Assembly: GCF_018143015.1 (NCBI RefSeq)
Contig: NC_054740.1
Coordinates: 66,800,856 to 66,864,855, forward strand
Origin: Lytechinus variegatus
Lineage: Eukaryota; Echinodermata; Echinoidea; Temnopleuroida; Toxopneustidae
DNA length: 64,000 bases
Direction of reading: 5' to 3'
Shown here piece by piece: positions 12,601-27,655 of the stretch (position 1 is its first letter; the number at the start of each line of letters is the position of its first letter). A model generated the notes under the pieces. That model saw nothing but the letters and a program-made list of their open reading frames with translations, searched no databases and had not been told where the DNA came from. The translations under genes and the position numbers were made by a program.

Positions 12601-15600
12601 TATTAAGACAGAGTTTTGAAATGAATTGCAAATGTGACAGAACAATTCTGATTGGTTCCCGATCAGTGTTTTGGCCAAAATGTGTATGCAACATTGACTC
12701 TGACTGGCTAATGCCATTTGCTCCAGTAACGATTGCTCCCGTTTTAAATTCTCAAAAATCTTATGGCTAGAGTTGTGATAGGGATTTGTGTTTATAATAA
12801 TGGTAACTTTTAGGGTTAGTGTTGGCTTTGAGTTTACGTACTAATTTTGGCTTTATCACATGACAAAATTAATTTCTTGTGAGAATTATTATTGTTTGGG
12901 AAAGTGCCAGGTGATTCAGGCAGAGAATGCAATTGATGTCACAGTGAATTTTTACTACTTATTTAATGCACAATGATGTACATAGATATCAAATTGAGTA
13001 GCTGTATTATACACATATAAATGACCAACAACAATTTGCACAGCACAACTGCTGCGTACCACATTAAAGTACTCAGTAACTCTGCTATATAAATTAGAAT
13101 ATTACCTTTTATAAGAAATCAAATGAAATCACACAAAAAACGAAGGGTAATAATCAACACAAATATATCAAAATGCACTGCACACCACCACAACTAACAC
13201 AAACCATTACCTAAACACATACCCAGTACCAGCACAATTACTAGACAAGAAAACACACTATATAAACCTGTGATACTATAAGAATTACTCACACTACACA
13301 TGCAAACAAATTCTACAAGATGCAAGGAAGGTTAATTGACAGGAAAATGGCATTGTAGTGTGATCGAATTAAAGATGAAATTGTCTAAATACCTTATTGA
13401 AAACTCCTCTGCCGAAATAATCTGCTACAACTGAGAATCCATCTTGGGACTTTTCCAGCTACAATAATGATTGAGTGACACGAGGAAGCACGATGGAGGG
13501 GTTAGTGTGGCAGAGAAAGGGAAATGATTGGGAGAGGGGTCGAGAGTAAAGACAAGGAAAGTGGGAGAGGGAGTGAGGAGGGGAGGGGATGGGAGGAAAG
13601 GGGAGGGGAGAGGAAGGGAGGAAAGGGGAGGGGAGAATAATTAAGTGACAGGTATCATGAAGGGAGGGGGTTATGATAGAGAGAGGAAGAAAGAATGAGA
13701 TAGAAATGGAAGGGAGGGAGTGATGAGGGGAGGGGAGAGGGAGGGGAGGAAAGGGGAGATTGGGGAGGGGAGGGGAGAAAAGGAGGATGGAAAGAGACAA
13801 AGAAATGGAAAAGGAGAATTTTTGCACAAGAATAATTGAGTGACAGGTGTAATGAAGGGAGTGGGTTATGAAAGAGAAAGGGAGAAAGAATGAGGAAGAT
13901 AGGAATGGAAGAACGGGAATGATGAGGGGAGGGAGGGGGGGGGAGAGAAAGATATAGCGGGAGGAAAATAGGAAAGAGAGAAGGGGAGAGTGATTATGAG
14001 GAAAGAGCAGGGAGAAAAAGGAGTGGGAATATAGAAAAGAGAGATGAAAAAGGAGCAAAAAAGAGTTTGTGTATAAAAGATGAAAAAAAATGCATAACAA
14101 GGTCAATATCAAAACTAATAATTACTTCATTTCACTGTGTGTCATGTTAAATAAAAAAGGTCTTTATTTTGATGCTTTGCCATTGACTATTGAGATGTCA
14201 GGATAAAGTCATGCAAATTATTTGTTATCTTTGACATGTTCTTTCAGTATTTTTAACTTTAGGACAATCCTTGTATTGAGGGGTGATGATGTCACAAGCA
14301 GCCACGTTGGAGGACATAACAATGGGAAAACTCTGCATTAAACCATACAAACAATGATTGATCATGGTTTGATGATGAGGTTTTAATGCCTGTCCTCCAG
14401 CCTGGCGGCTTGTGTGAACCCTCTAAAATGGGTTATTTGATCCAAGCAGAAGATGTCTTACCTGTCGATGGAATTGTTCATGAAGGTCTTTACTCTGTTC
14501 TTGAGCCTTAATAATGTCTAGTACTTTGCGATTCTCAGGCAGACAAGCAGGACACTCCTGCTCATTCTCTGCATAACTCTCAAAACAACTGTAATGAAAT
14601 TAATAATGATAATAACAATACTAATAATAATGATAATAATAACAATAATGATAATAAGAGTATTAAGAAATCATTAAAATAATAATAATGATAATAATAA
14701 CAATAATGATAATGATGAAAATAAAAATAATAATAAAAAATAATAATATCAACAACACCAACAAAATTATTTTATGTATTGGATATTTTAGTTTTCCTGA
14801 AGTAAAGAACAGTTATTACACAAGCTTTGATTTCAGATCTCTATAACAACTACAAGTCACGTCATTTTTGCGAAATAAAATCAAACTTATTAATCTCTAT
14901 ATCTTATTGAGAATGACAGGTAAGGTCGAATCAGAGGTTGTTAGGTCCAAAAAAGATGTATGTATTTATAGTTTCCATGTTATTTTATTTGAAAATAATT
15001 TCTTCCTGACCTACAGAACGTTGTAATAATATAAGCAATTTGGAAGTCTCCACATCAAGAGAATGCCTCCTACCCTTACAGATAGGAAAAAAGATAGGAC
15101 ATGTGGTGAATAAAAAAGTGCAGCATTTTTTTATTTTCATTTTAGCCACCTATTTACGTTATCATATTTTACAATCTATCGGATAAAGTTTTTTTTTTTT
15201 TAAACATGTTCATTTTGGGCCTTGGACCATTGTATTATGTACATGTATTTAAATTTTCAAACCAATGAATAAAAAAAATGGAAATAATTTAAATAAATTT
15301 GGTTCCCACTGAATGTTTTGCCAAAAGTGATTAAACTTACTGTTGATGGTAGGAATGTTGACAGAGGAAATGAACCGAGGGCAACTCCAACGGATGATTG
15401 CACACACTACACTTAGATACCTGAAACATCTTAGCACTTTAGATAGATAAAGGGAATGAGAAAAATAAATAAAGATAGAGGGTGAGAGAAAGACAGACAG
15501 AAAGAGAGAGAGAGAGAAACAGAGATACGTAAACAGACAAAAGGCATGAGAAAGAAACAAAGAAAAGAGAGATAAAGGAAAAAAAAGAGAAGAGGTACAG

Positions 15601-18600
15601 AGATACATAAGAAATCAAAGAAGGAAAAGAAGAAAAAGAGAAAAGAAAGCAAGTAGGAAGATGTTCAGACAAGTGATACAGAGAAAAATATGATCAGAAG
15701 TTGTTAGATACTTCTATTGAGGTGACCTGTGGATGATTATCTCATCTAAATTAATGAAATTCATATTGTTGATTCATGTACATTTCCAGACTCCTTCCCT
15801 ACTCTTGCCCTTTACTATTCATTCCAAGATGAAATATAAAGACCATTTTATGTTGACTGTCAATTTGGAAAATCACTAGAAACTAAAAAAAAAGTATCAG
15901 ACTAAATTGGAATTTTGAATCCCTGCAGATGTCTTCTTCTAAATATCTGCATCAAAGTTTTAAAATCACGCTGCATATCAATCGCAAGATATGCGATGTC
16001 CTTAATTCGACAAACCAAATGGTTTCAAGGAATCTGAATCTTACCTTGTTTTCATTTCTTCAATCTGGCTCTTCATCTTCTTGGTCTCTTCTCTGTATTG
16101 TTTGATCAATCTCTCGTCATCGGCAATCTGATCGTTCTCCTGCTGCAGTCTTCTCACAATATAATCCTGCAGAATTCAGGGATACATTTTTTTTTCTAAG
16201 GTTAATCTTTCCATTTGAGTCATAAAATCATGAAGTATACACAAAAGTAACATAAACAATAAATCATATTGATGAAATCAGAGACTAAAAAGCAAGTTAA
16301 AAGATAGTTCCCTAATAAAGAGAGAGAAAATCATTTACAAACAACAAATAATCATCTTCATAAGCATCTTTAAAAAAATTAATATGATGTTATCACTTAG
16401 ATGAACTAATATCAGAAAGCAACAACAATATAGGATCAAATGGGGGGTACTGTATAAACAAAGATTTAAGTTTGGCTAAAAGTCACACTTGAATTTCCAA
16501 GACACGTCACCGCATTGGTCAGATCATAATATTGTTCATATTGTGCATTCAATACCATAAGTAATTTGGCACTTAAACAAGACTTACGTTACACTTTGCT
16601 CTTTGTGAAACAACCCCTTATTCTTTTTTACAAGTATGTTCATAGGAATCACATATTGGAGATATGAATATTCTGTCTTGCCTACACAATTATCATTGGT
16701 CACTAAATCATCCTGTGATTGTGAGCAGTTTTGCAAGATGTTGGATTTGTTAATCAAGACTTCCTTTACGCACTTTGATGACCGACAGCGTAGCTGTGGA
16801 ATTGTGGGCCAGCGTCTGGATGACCAAGAGAGGGGGCAGCAGATTCCTTCGGTCAATCTGGGAGAGGACTTCAACAATGAACGGCTTGCAGTTCTCTTCC
16901 TTGGCGGCAAAATAGGAGAGGGCCTGTACCCACAGGTTAGGATCTTTGTTCCTGGCAGAGTAAAAAAAGGCAAAGGGTTGAGGAAATTCTGAGTAATGGG
17001 GACAGCCAGATTAAAGGAATACCGAAAGGCGGTCATAGAAAAGGAAATCTTTATGTGGTATGCATTTGAAAGTACTTTTAAATTTGACGAAAGGCGGTCA
17101 TAGAAAAGGAAATCTTTATGTGGTATGCATTTGAAAGTACTTTTAAATTTGAAGAAAAAAGTACAAACAATAATTGTTTGCTCATACAATAAAATGCCTA
17201 TACATTCCAAGTGAAAGATGATATAAAGTAATATGTCATCATATCAACGGCAAATTTTGAAATAACTAAGGAGCATGTTGATACAATGAGTGGTGCACAA
17301 AACAAAAGTTGTCAGGGTGAATCTGTACTTTACTCACTACCTACTAAAGGATTCAAGGAATTATGACTAGAATAAAAGACATGTATAAGAGAATATAGTT
17401 ATCTATATGTAGTTTCATGCTATTTTCACTTTTTCATCATCAAAAGGAATTCAAGATATTATTTAAGTTAAAGAGAAGCATTCAGTCCTACCCATTTTAA
17501 AATGCTTGATTTTATTCGAGTGTTTTCCGTGCACATAAATACATGTTTAACAAAGCGATCAATATGTAAAAGGAATTATCCAACGCAATGATAAACACAG
17601 TATATGTTTATGACAATAACATTGTAATCTGAAATTTTTTTCAAAGCTCTTTGCTTAATTTTTCAAGATGATTTTGACAGTGAATTTTTACTATCACTAG
17701 AACCTTGTCATCATAGGTTATTAACATGGCAACAATGCTAACATACAAACGAATCAAGGATTCCATGGAAACTATCATGATCACATCCTCACAAGAATAA
17801 CAGGTTCTATGCAATATGACATGGTATTCTCAGAAGTTTTGGAAGAAGTAAAGCATGCATTATTATTACAACTGAATCATAAATCACAAGATTTTCAATG
17901 GAAATACAAAATAGAGTATGTTTAGTATTCTTTTATTACTTACCCATAGGATTTGCACGTCTGAATAATCTTATCATAGCTGTCATGTTCCATGTAGAAA
18001 TGGAGTATCTGTTGATAGCTGTAAGGTAGAGAGAGATAGACTTTTAGCTGCAAACCGAATCAATAAACACTTAGTAAGAAATAAAAGTAATGAAATGATA
18101 ATAATAACATCAAAATAAAGTGGAATAAATCAACTTCACTGTAATACATAAGACTTTGAAGAGATTTTTTTTAATTGTTCTATAAATGCAACACGAAAGG
18201 AAGATACTGTAGATGAAAACAGATCATAAAAAAAGTATGTAAATAAGAAATGGGAAAAGGAGCCAAAAGACAAAAGATGGTAAAAGATGGAGAAAACAGA
18301 GAGAGTGTGTGTTTCCGGGGGCAAGGGTGTAAAAGAGAGGGGAGAAAGAAGAGATAAAGCAAGAAAGAGAGAGAGAGAGAGAGAGAAAGAAAAAAAAGTA
18401 TATTTCTCAGAGAAATGACTACTTACAGTTGAGCCTTTTCATAGAGATAAAGAATTCCCTTCTGGAAACTGTGCATCTGACAAAGTACAAGAGCCTGGTC
18501 TATGTCGTATCTGGTCTGTTTTCAGGAAGAAAGAAATAACTTCATTGGGTACAACAGAAGGGGAGAACTGTGCAATATTTTATTTTACTTTAGAAATTCT

Positions 18601-21600
18601 AATTTAATATTTCTCATACAAATCCTATCAAAGCTGGAACATTTTTAAGGACTGCATGCACTTTGTCATTGGCGAAATAAATCACTGCAAACATAATCAA
18701 ATACACATGTACAGAAATTAAATCCTAAACCCTGTCTAGTTGTTGAATTTGTTCAGCTAAGGGTATATTTATACTTACAATTTACAAGCCAGAATCAGTG
18801 ATTCTTACACGTCTAGTTCAAACCATGGTTGCGTTCTTTCTTACATTCATTTATACAGCATTTAATGTTTTAAATAATGGCTAATAAATTACGTACATGT
18901 AAAATTAGTCAATTAAGTACTAAAGTTGTTAATATTCCTCTAATTTGTCATTACAATGAATGTTCAGGGAGCAAAATAATGGAACATAAGTTATGATGAG
19001 GAGATATCACTAAGCCAGTAGTATACATGGAAACTATAACTCATGACATCTATGACCTCTCTTTCTGGGACAACAAAACTAGTGATGCGAAGCCAGCTGC
19101 AGATCGTGATTTCACCTCTGAAAAATCAAGCATAAACAACACTCCCAGAACCATGTTTGTGATTGGCGTTCTAAAACAGCTTTAATAACGCTGATTCTGT
19201 CTTTGCAATGGAAGCATGAATACAGCCTACTACCGATGCAAATATCAAATGAAGTTCTTACTTCTCCTGTCTGCAGCAATGCCATGGCCTTCTTCTCGAG
19301 CTCCAAACGAGGGCGCTTTTCTGTTTCGTGGGCCATGTCGTGGAGATAGAGCTCAAGGAGAGTGTTGTAGATCTGACTGGAAGACTCTGTCTGGACCTGA
19401 TGAAAAGGACAAGAAATCAAACCATAATTTTTTTTTATGAAAGACATCAAATAAAAAAAAGACAGTTTATAGCAACAGAAATGCAGTTAAAGCAAATAAG
19501 GATTCTAAGAAAAAGTCTTTAAATAAAAATTGTCACCATATCATCATGAATCGACATCTGGTTTATGAGTATAAACCTAACTTTGTAAATTCAAGAAATC
19601 TAAGCTGAAATAAAAAATTGCACTGAAGATCATCAACACAAATATGTACATAAGGGAAAGTGTAGTATTAATGCATGGAAAGAGACCCAACACTTGATTG
19701 AAATTCCATGCTTAATTTATTAATAACTCAGCAAATATAGACTTTCAACCAGAATCACTTCACACATATTCTTATTCAAACATATAAACACTTTGATAGT
19801 CATTTTATTCATCTTTTGGGGTTCAAACTCAGTTTGAAATTGTTACCACAATTAGCATTTATCTTTAAAAGTGTACAAAAAGAATTAAGTTTAGACAGTT
19901 GCATTTGAAAAATGAATACCTTGATCATATGCTCTAGAAATTCCATGAGCTGCGCTGAGTTGTTGACAAAGATATGGATGAACTCCTCAACAGAGGCCCT
20001 CTGGATAGGAGGCGGCATCCCCCCTGACAGAGTGGAGGGGTCCACTAGGGGCCCTAAAAAGGAGGAAGAAAACAGATACAATTACCTCGGCATACAACAA
20101 CCTTTAATAAATTTAATAATTCTCCAAGGAAAAGCATCAAATTTTTCTAAGTATTTTATTGTCCCTTAGTTATTTACTGATGAAGAAATATAGGTCAAAG
20201 TCCATTACTTTCTACATCCAACTAGCCATTTTAAACAATGTATCATTTTTTTTTTTTCTGAGGATTAAAAGTTCAAGAACTATGCTCCCCAAAATCTACA
20301 AAGCCATTCTGTTGAAAAACTGAACTTGTTTGCATGCAACATGCAACAAATATTTTTTTCACCAAAATCTATGATTCACCATATAATCTATTCCAAGCAA
20401 TAAATTAAACTGTTTATCTCAACAATGAAATTATAAAATTTTGCACAGATGCATGGAAGGCAGCTTCGCATGTATGGTTTATTATGCTATAATTTAGTAC
20501 AAATGTGCAGTTTCTTTTGAAAAAAATCTGACATTCTTCATAAAACAGGAGGAGAATATCACTTCTCCCTTCTTGATTTTACAGGCATCAACAAAAATAA
20601 TCTACTGAAGACAAAAAACAGGTGCACACATAGAACAGGTAACCATTTCACAAAGACTTGTTAAAATAAATTGATGTTACAAATGCACCATCAACCAATC
20701 AGATTGAAGAATTTCAGTAGCTTTTAACTATAATTGAAAAGTTTATATTAGAACATGTTTTCTGAAACTAGCCCCAGAACGTGCAAAACAACCATATCCT
20801 GATCATGTTCAGAATTCAAACACCATGCAATCATTTGTGGCATGCTGCTATTCAGAATTAATTACCATTGGATTGTTCTCTATCAGTTGATTGCATGGAA
20901 TCTTGGGCTGTGAAATAAACATTTACAAAATCACACAGAACCCTGTAAGGCTGGTAAGGGGAGGGGAGTAATGCATGAAAACATGCAATCAATTTCAAAT
21001 TTCCAAGCGATAGAACAACTTTAATTAAAGCAAAACAATTTATACCTGTTGATACAAAAAACAGACCACTGAGACCATCAATCAATTGCATATTTTGCAA
21101 TTATTTGCAAGACTTACGATTAATTTTGGGACCTGAAATTGACTTGCAATTGATTGCAGTTTCTTGCAACACTCCATAAGACATGCAATCACTCTTAAAA
21201 ACGAATGTAACTCTGCATTTCACAGTGTGTCAAATGCGCATGTGAACAGCCAACCCCAAAACAAACAGCAAATTGCTGGGGATGGTCCTTTGATTTCAAT
21301 TTGATACCGAAGCAAGAATTTGAAGTATTTTACTCAGTATTCTGCTTAAGTAAAATACTTGCATGTATATATGTTTGCTGTTCAATCGTCTCATTTGGTT
21401 ATGGATTGTGCTTAAACATCTAGGTCAGCTCCCTACCTGGGGGCCATTTCATAAAGCTGTTCGTGAGATAGGAGCGACTTAAGAACGACTGGTGAACCTT
21501 TTGTACGCGCTAAACCATCTCTAATGAACATACCATTTACTACAAGAAAGGATCACCAGTCGTTTCTTGAAATCGCTCTTAACTTATGAACAGCTTTATG

Positions 21601-24600
21601 AAACACCCACCAGGTGGTGGTTTCATAAAGCTGTTTGTAAAATTACGCACAACTTTACGCACAACTGGAACATGATCTTAGGTGGTAAGTCAGCTGCATA
21701 GGGATAGTGTGGCACAAGAAAGGTCACCAGTCGTGCGTTAAGTTTTGCGTAACTTTACGAACAGCTTTCTGAAACATCCACCTGGCTAAATTCTGGCTTG
21801 CATACAGTTTACAAGGTATGCACAGTCATACATTCAATAGACAATGGATACATACATCGCACATTATTTTGGCTTTGACGTCACGTCACAATGGTTGTTA
21901 GTAAGTATTTTGCATAAATTTGACTTAATAAAATAAAATAATTTGAAGCAATCTGCATATGAGTACAAGCATTTTGCTAAAAATGTCTAGAAATTTTCTT
22001 ATTCGATCTGTGCTTTTTAACTGAATACTGGCCATGATGTATGACAATATATAAAGTGATGAACTACTCACTGTCTGCTGGTTTGTAGTCTGTGCACAAG
22101 ACCTTGAGGAAATCAGTGGCTTCTTTGGGTACCTCAGTCATCAGGATCTTACCATACTTCTTAATGTTATCCATTGCCTAAATGGGATGAGATGAAAAGA
22201 AAAAAAGTGAGCGCCTTACAATTTCATATCTTAGTTTGAATATTCTATGAGAGGGGAAATCGTTTTGAAAATGCCTAACCGAATACTCCTTTTGATTTAG
22301 TAAAGAATCGCTGTCCTATCCCTCCTGATAGGGGGCAACAAAGGAGAAATATTCCATCATGGAAATTTCATACCAACTAGTCCTATTAAATAAGAAATGG
22401 CAATGAAATCAACAGTAGAACACATATAACAAGTTACAAAATCACTACAGCCCCTCTATACAATTGTTGCTTTTGCAAAAAGAAAGGATAAGATGGTTAT
22501 CAAGGGTGAAACTGCCCTTGTCACATAAATGCCATGTGGTTGGAACACGTTGGATTTTAATTTATACAATGAACCTTTAACACAACACCTCGCTATTAAA
22601 CGTTTGCTTGATGAAGACAAAGGAATTCAAACATTTCTTCTGAATCTTCAACGCGTTTATATATTCAATTAACATTTTCAGTAGAATTTAAGTCGAAGCT
22701 TTCTGTATTTCATTTAATAGATCAGAACCAATGCAGGCAAGTGGGATTGTAGTTCGAAGTATTTGCCTTGCTTACATACTTATCAAGAACCAGGTATCCC
22801 CTCCCCCTCTCTACTGCAGAGAATTCTAGTTTGCTGATATAATTCAGAGTCTTCTGGTAATCTTTGATGTCTTTCAGTTGTACCTTGAGATACCAGTCAT
22901 GCCGCTTGTGCTTCTAAGCCAAGAAAGGGGTTTGCTTGAAGTAACCAGCTTGCCTACATACCAATTAAATACCAAGAACCCCGCCCCCCCACCCTCTGGT
23001 ATAGATCGTTCATACCTCATAGAATTCTAGTGTGCTGATGTAATTCAGAGCCTTCTGGTAATCCTTGATGTCTTCTAGTTGTACCTTGAGATACCAGTCA
23101 TGCTGCTTGTGCTTCTCTGCCAAGAAAAGGGCATGCTTGAAGTACCCGGCTTGCCTGCATACCTTCAATAGGAAACAACAAGATATAATGTAACATTCAA
23201 AATTACCAATCAATGGGAAGTGTTAGTTTAAGTTATCTTAGGTTTAACTCTTGGGTCCCGTCTTTCTAAGTGCTGTGATTTATGTCAAATCTTGAAACAC
23301 AGTAACCAACATCTATCGTGTATATCACTACCAGCATTGCAATTCAATTGACCAAGACTGAATTTGTCATGCTTTTTTATCTTCTTAAAGGACTATCACC
23401 AAAGTGTACCTTTGAAACAATGAGGGTATTGGTAAGGACTATCACCTTTGAAACAATGAGGGCATTAGTAAGAACTATCACCAAAGGGTACCTGAGAAAC
23501 AATGAGAGCAATAGAAATAACTATCATCAAAGGATTCTGTTGAAACAATGAGGGCATAGAACTATCACCAAAGGGTAACTATGAAACAATGAGGGCATTG
23601 GATATACCTATCACCAACGCGCTCATATGAAACAATGAAGGCATTGGTAAGAAATATACCAAAGGGTATCTTTGAAACAATTTCAATGGTTAGAGAAATA
23701 CCCATGGTGTGTAGATTGTTTGAATGTACCAATTCAGGTAATCATTGAATGCTTAAACAAGATAAAGAGTAATATCAATTTTATGAAATAATGTTCATGC
23801 TTTTAATTGGCATTTCATTGAAATGTTAGTAGTGTGACCGGTTATACTACTTGACTAATGACTGATCGTCAAAAGCAATGTTACATGTTCAGCAATAAAA
23901 TGCTTGGTTATGTGTATGCTCTCAATCAAATATTTAATTACAATCCACTTAATCAATATACATGTATATCAATATAAAATGCCGTAATGCGCTTTGAGCC
24001 ATTCTGGGAAAGGCGCTTTATAAAAATTGGCTACTATTATTATTATTATAATTATAATCAATCAAGAACATACCTTCATAGCTGTCTCCACGTCAAAGTC
24101 CACATCCTTATCCTTTGTCTAGAAAGGAAAAGGAGAATTCCTAATATAATAGCTTACATGTACAACTTAACAAGATTACATGCATTTCCATAGGAAATTA
24201 TCGAGAGATCTCACTTTTGTAAACACCTAAATAAGGATAATTCTTAATTCAAAACAAAATAAGTGTTTAATGGGACACATGAGTGCAAAACTATCTTCAA
24301 CCAATCAGACTATTCAAAGGTAAGCAAAGAAAATGATGTGATGGGTTTGAATACATGTATGTAGATTGGTATGTAGACTAAACTGTCCTTTGAGAGTGTG
24401 ATCATTAATTTGCAGAAGTATGACATGCTTTTTTTGTGCAATATACATAAACAATTGAAAATGTTGTGAAGATCTGTTGCATCATAACCCTAAACTGTCT
24501 TATTGACTTACCATGATGAATTCATCAAGTTTGTTTGTATCTTTGAGTTTAGTGTAGCAATTGAGCAGGAGAGTTGTGTGATCTTCATTGGCTATAGATT

Positions 24601-27576
24601 GCTTATGGAGCTCCTGAAGATAGGCTGTCAGGTTGTGGATCCTTTGAGCATCAAGGAACTACAGAAGGAGGGACAGGGGTAAAATGAGGTTACATATTGA
24701 TGGAATATCTTAAATATTACAATTTCTTCATGTATAAGTATCTAAATCTACGGACATTTGTTTGTAGTACTATAAGTTATTTTTACCTTGTTATTGATGA
24801 TTTTGTTTGAAATGTAAACCTTTGCAATTCGGCATTTGCCGCGTAGAAAGTATTTTTGATAAATTATTTTGAATTGAATTGAAAGTAATATTACTGAGAA
24901 AAATCATATTGAGCAAGAGTTCTCAGTAAAACTCATAAGTTTGCTTTATCATTAGATCATAGTACACGTCAAGTTTGTGTAAACTTGTTTGCTTATTCCT
25001 ATTTCTGTAAAATGAATGAATTGTTTTTCAAGTTTCCTTCTCTTCTTCCCACCATTTCCTTCTCCTCCCTCTCCCCATCCCTCTTCCTCCCATTTCTTCC
25101 AACCATCACTACTACCCTGACCAATCTATATACCATCATGACAACATACAAAGGTTCCAATCTATTCAAGTCCTTCTTAAACTCCTCATTTCCTCTTTCC
25201 TCTCCTCCTCCTCTTCCCCTCTACTCCCTTATTCCCGTCTTCCTCCATCCATTTCCTTTCCCTCTTCCTACCAGCCACCACCATTACCTCGATCTATCCT
25301 CTTACCTTTCTGATGACGTACGAAGGTTCCAATCTACCGATGGTCTTCTTGTACTGTGCTATGGCCCCATCATGGTCTCCCTTGCTGTATAAATGATCTC
25401 CATATTGGGTAAATATATCGATCAATCCATCATAGTCATAATGCTGACTCCTGGCAAGACTGCAAATTCAAGTAAGTGTAATGTATTATTTGTAGCTATA
25501 ATGGCAATGAAATGTCTAAATTACGCATAAACTCAGTGACAAATTCTCAGCAAAATTAATGTTTGCTACATTTGAACTGTTTACATAAGCTTGGATGCTT
25601 GAAAATAACCAATCTGGGTATCAATTGTTCTTTAAAAAAGTGTACATCAAATTGATATTCCAAGTTTAAACTTAAAGTTTGATCTGAGAATCTTCAAATG
25701 TCATCTCAGTTAAATAATAATAATAATAGTCAGTTCTTGTATAGCGCATAACACATTATGAATAACGTCTCTATGTGCTTCCAAAGGACTTGGATATTAT
25801 TACCCCGGCTGTAGCTTAGACAGCTTTCATGCGCTCGGCATTTCATTGAATAAATCCCTGCCAGGTACCCATTCACTTCACCTGGGTTGAGTGCAGCACA
25901 ATGTGGTTTAATTTCTTGCTGAAGGAAACTAAGCCATGACTGGGATTTGAACCCACGACCCTCTGTTTCAAAGTCCGGAGACTAATCCACTGGACAACAA
26001 TGAACCACCCATCCACCTCCCCCTACGTACACCACCATAACCACTACAATCTTAACAACCCAAACCACCATCATCCCAACCTTCTGCATCACTTCCATCA
26101 TCATCATCATCATCTGACCATTGTAAAAGCAATACAAAAAGTGTCATTCTAATACTTACTTGATGGCCATGACATACAGGTTCTTCTTAAACAGCATCTC
26201 CAGTTTAGTTTGAGTGTCTTTCTCTTGGAGTTGATACAGCTGTAACAGGAAGAAGAAAATCATAATTTGAGCAACCACTGCAATGCTAAGCTGCAATCAA
26301 GATCCATGATAGAAAAATGTTATTACATATTAGTATGAAATAAGAGCATTGATTTATCTATCAAAAGCCATGGTACGCGTATGTACCGAAATTAATGGAA
26401 TGTTATAAATATCCGCAACCCTGCCAACCCTGCAAGTCCAAAATAAGGGACATTGCAAAATTTTCTAGACAACCATATGGACAAACTTTCACAAAAGTAC
26501 GGACATAAAGTTGTTATTGGTGATTTTCTTCCCCAAAATAGGGACAGTTGGCAAGTATATATCTGTTGACTATTGTCAAAGTCTAAATCCTAATTTGGTA
26601 AAAACTAGTGTAAACTGCTAAAGGGAAAATCATTCTCAGGCACCGAATTATTGTTTTAGTGACCCCAAAAAGGAGTAGTGTGAGTGCACTGCTTTGTAAC
26701 TGAACATAAACATGCTTTATCAAAGGACTATTGGGTCTGATTGCTCATATTCAATTACATCTTAGATATCTACTTACTTTCCTGTCTCCTCCAAGGACAT
26801 AGAGGGAGCCCCACTCTTGGATAATGTCCAGTACTTCCGGGACTGGAGCAGAATATGCTGAAGACAAATAAATAATACGTATGAAGCTAAAAGAAAAGTA
26901 ATCACATGCACTCAAAAATTAATCTTCCCATCATATAGCACATTGTCTACTGGAACCGGTTGGCCTCTGTAGAAGTTGGTAGTCGGGAGGTACATGTAAC
27001 TGCAAGATTTGTACGTTAGCTCTTCTTGCAACGTTGAATGAAGCTTTTGAGTAGTTACATTGTTTGATAAAAAAGTTTGAAAAACTCCATATGATAGAAT
27101 TCTACTTGATTGTTACAGAGGTACAGTGATTTTAAAAAATCATTACTGCTCCATGAATATATAAAGCTGTGTGCACCAGAATCGGAAGACTAGCTTAGCC
27201 GGGGTAATATAGGAGCGCCTTGAGCACCTAGCAAGGTGGATACATGCGCTATACAAATCCTATATTATTATTATTTATTCATTTATTCATTTATACTTAG
27301 GACTTAAAATGGGCTCTACTACTAATCTACTACATCAACTACAGGATAACTCCAAGTAGATTTTGTTCCAAGGTAAACCTACCTATGAACTTATTCTGGA
27401 TGTCATAGACAGTCACCGTGTCCATCATCCTTGCAAGGCCCTCTCTAAAGGAAAGAAAGATGTACCAGGATAGATAATGCTGACATAAACAATTTAATCA
27501 TCATCTAACAATAAAGTCTAAAACAATGCATCTATCCATTAATTTCTCTATTTAGTTGTGAAACTCTATCAATATG

Positions 27577-27655
<79 letters not shown>

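Noticed and set aside
13459-14112. 217-codon minus-strand open frame
   Set aside because: It comes from the polypurine tract: Ser/Leu/Phe/Pro-rich translation of simple sequence.
22817-22961. Mutually exclusive alternative exon of VPS11
   Set aside because: The copy has an in-frame stop and no usable splice sites, so it can only be a relic.
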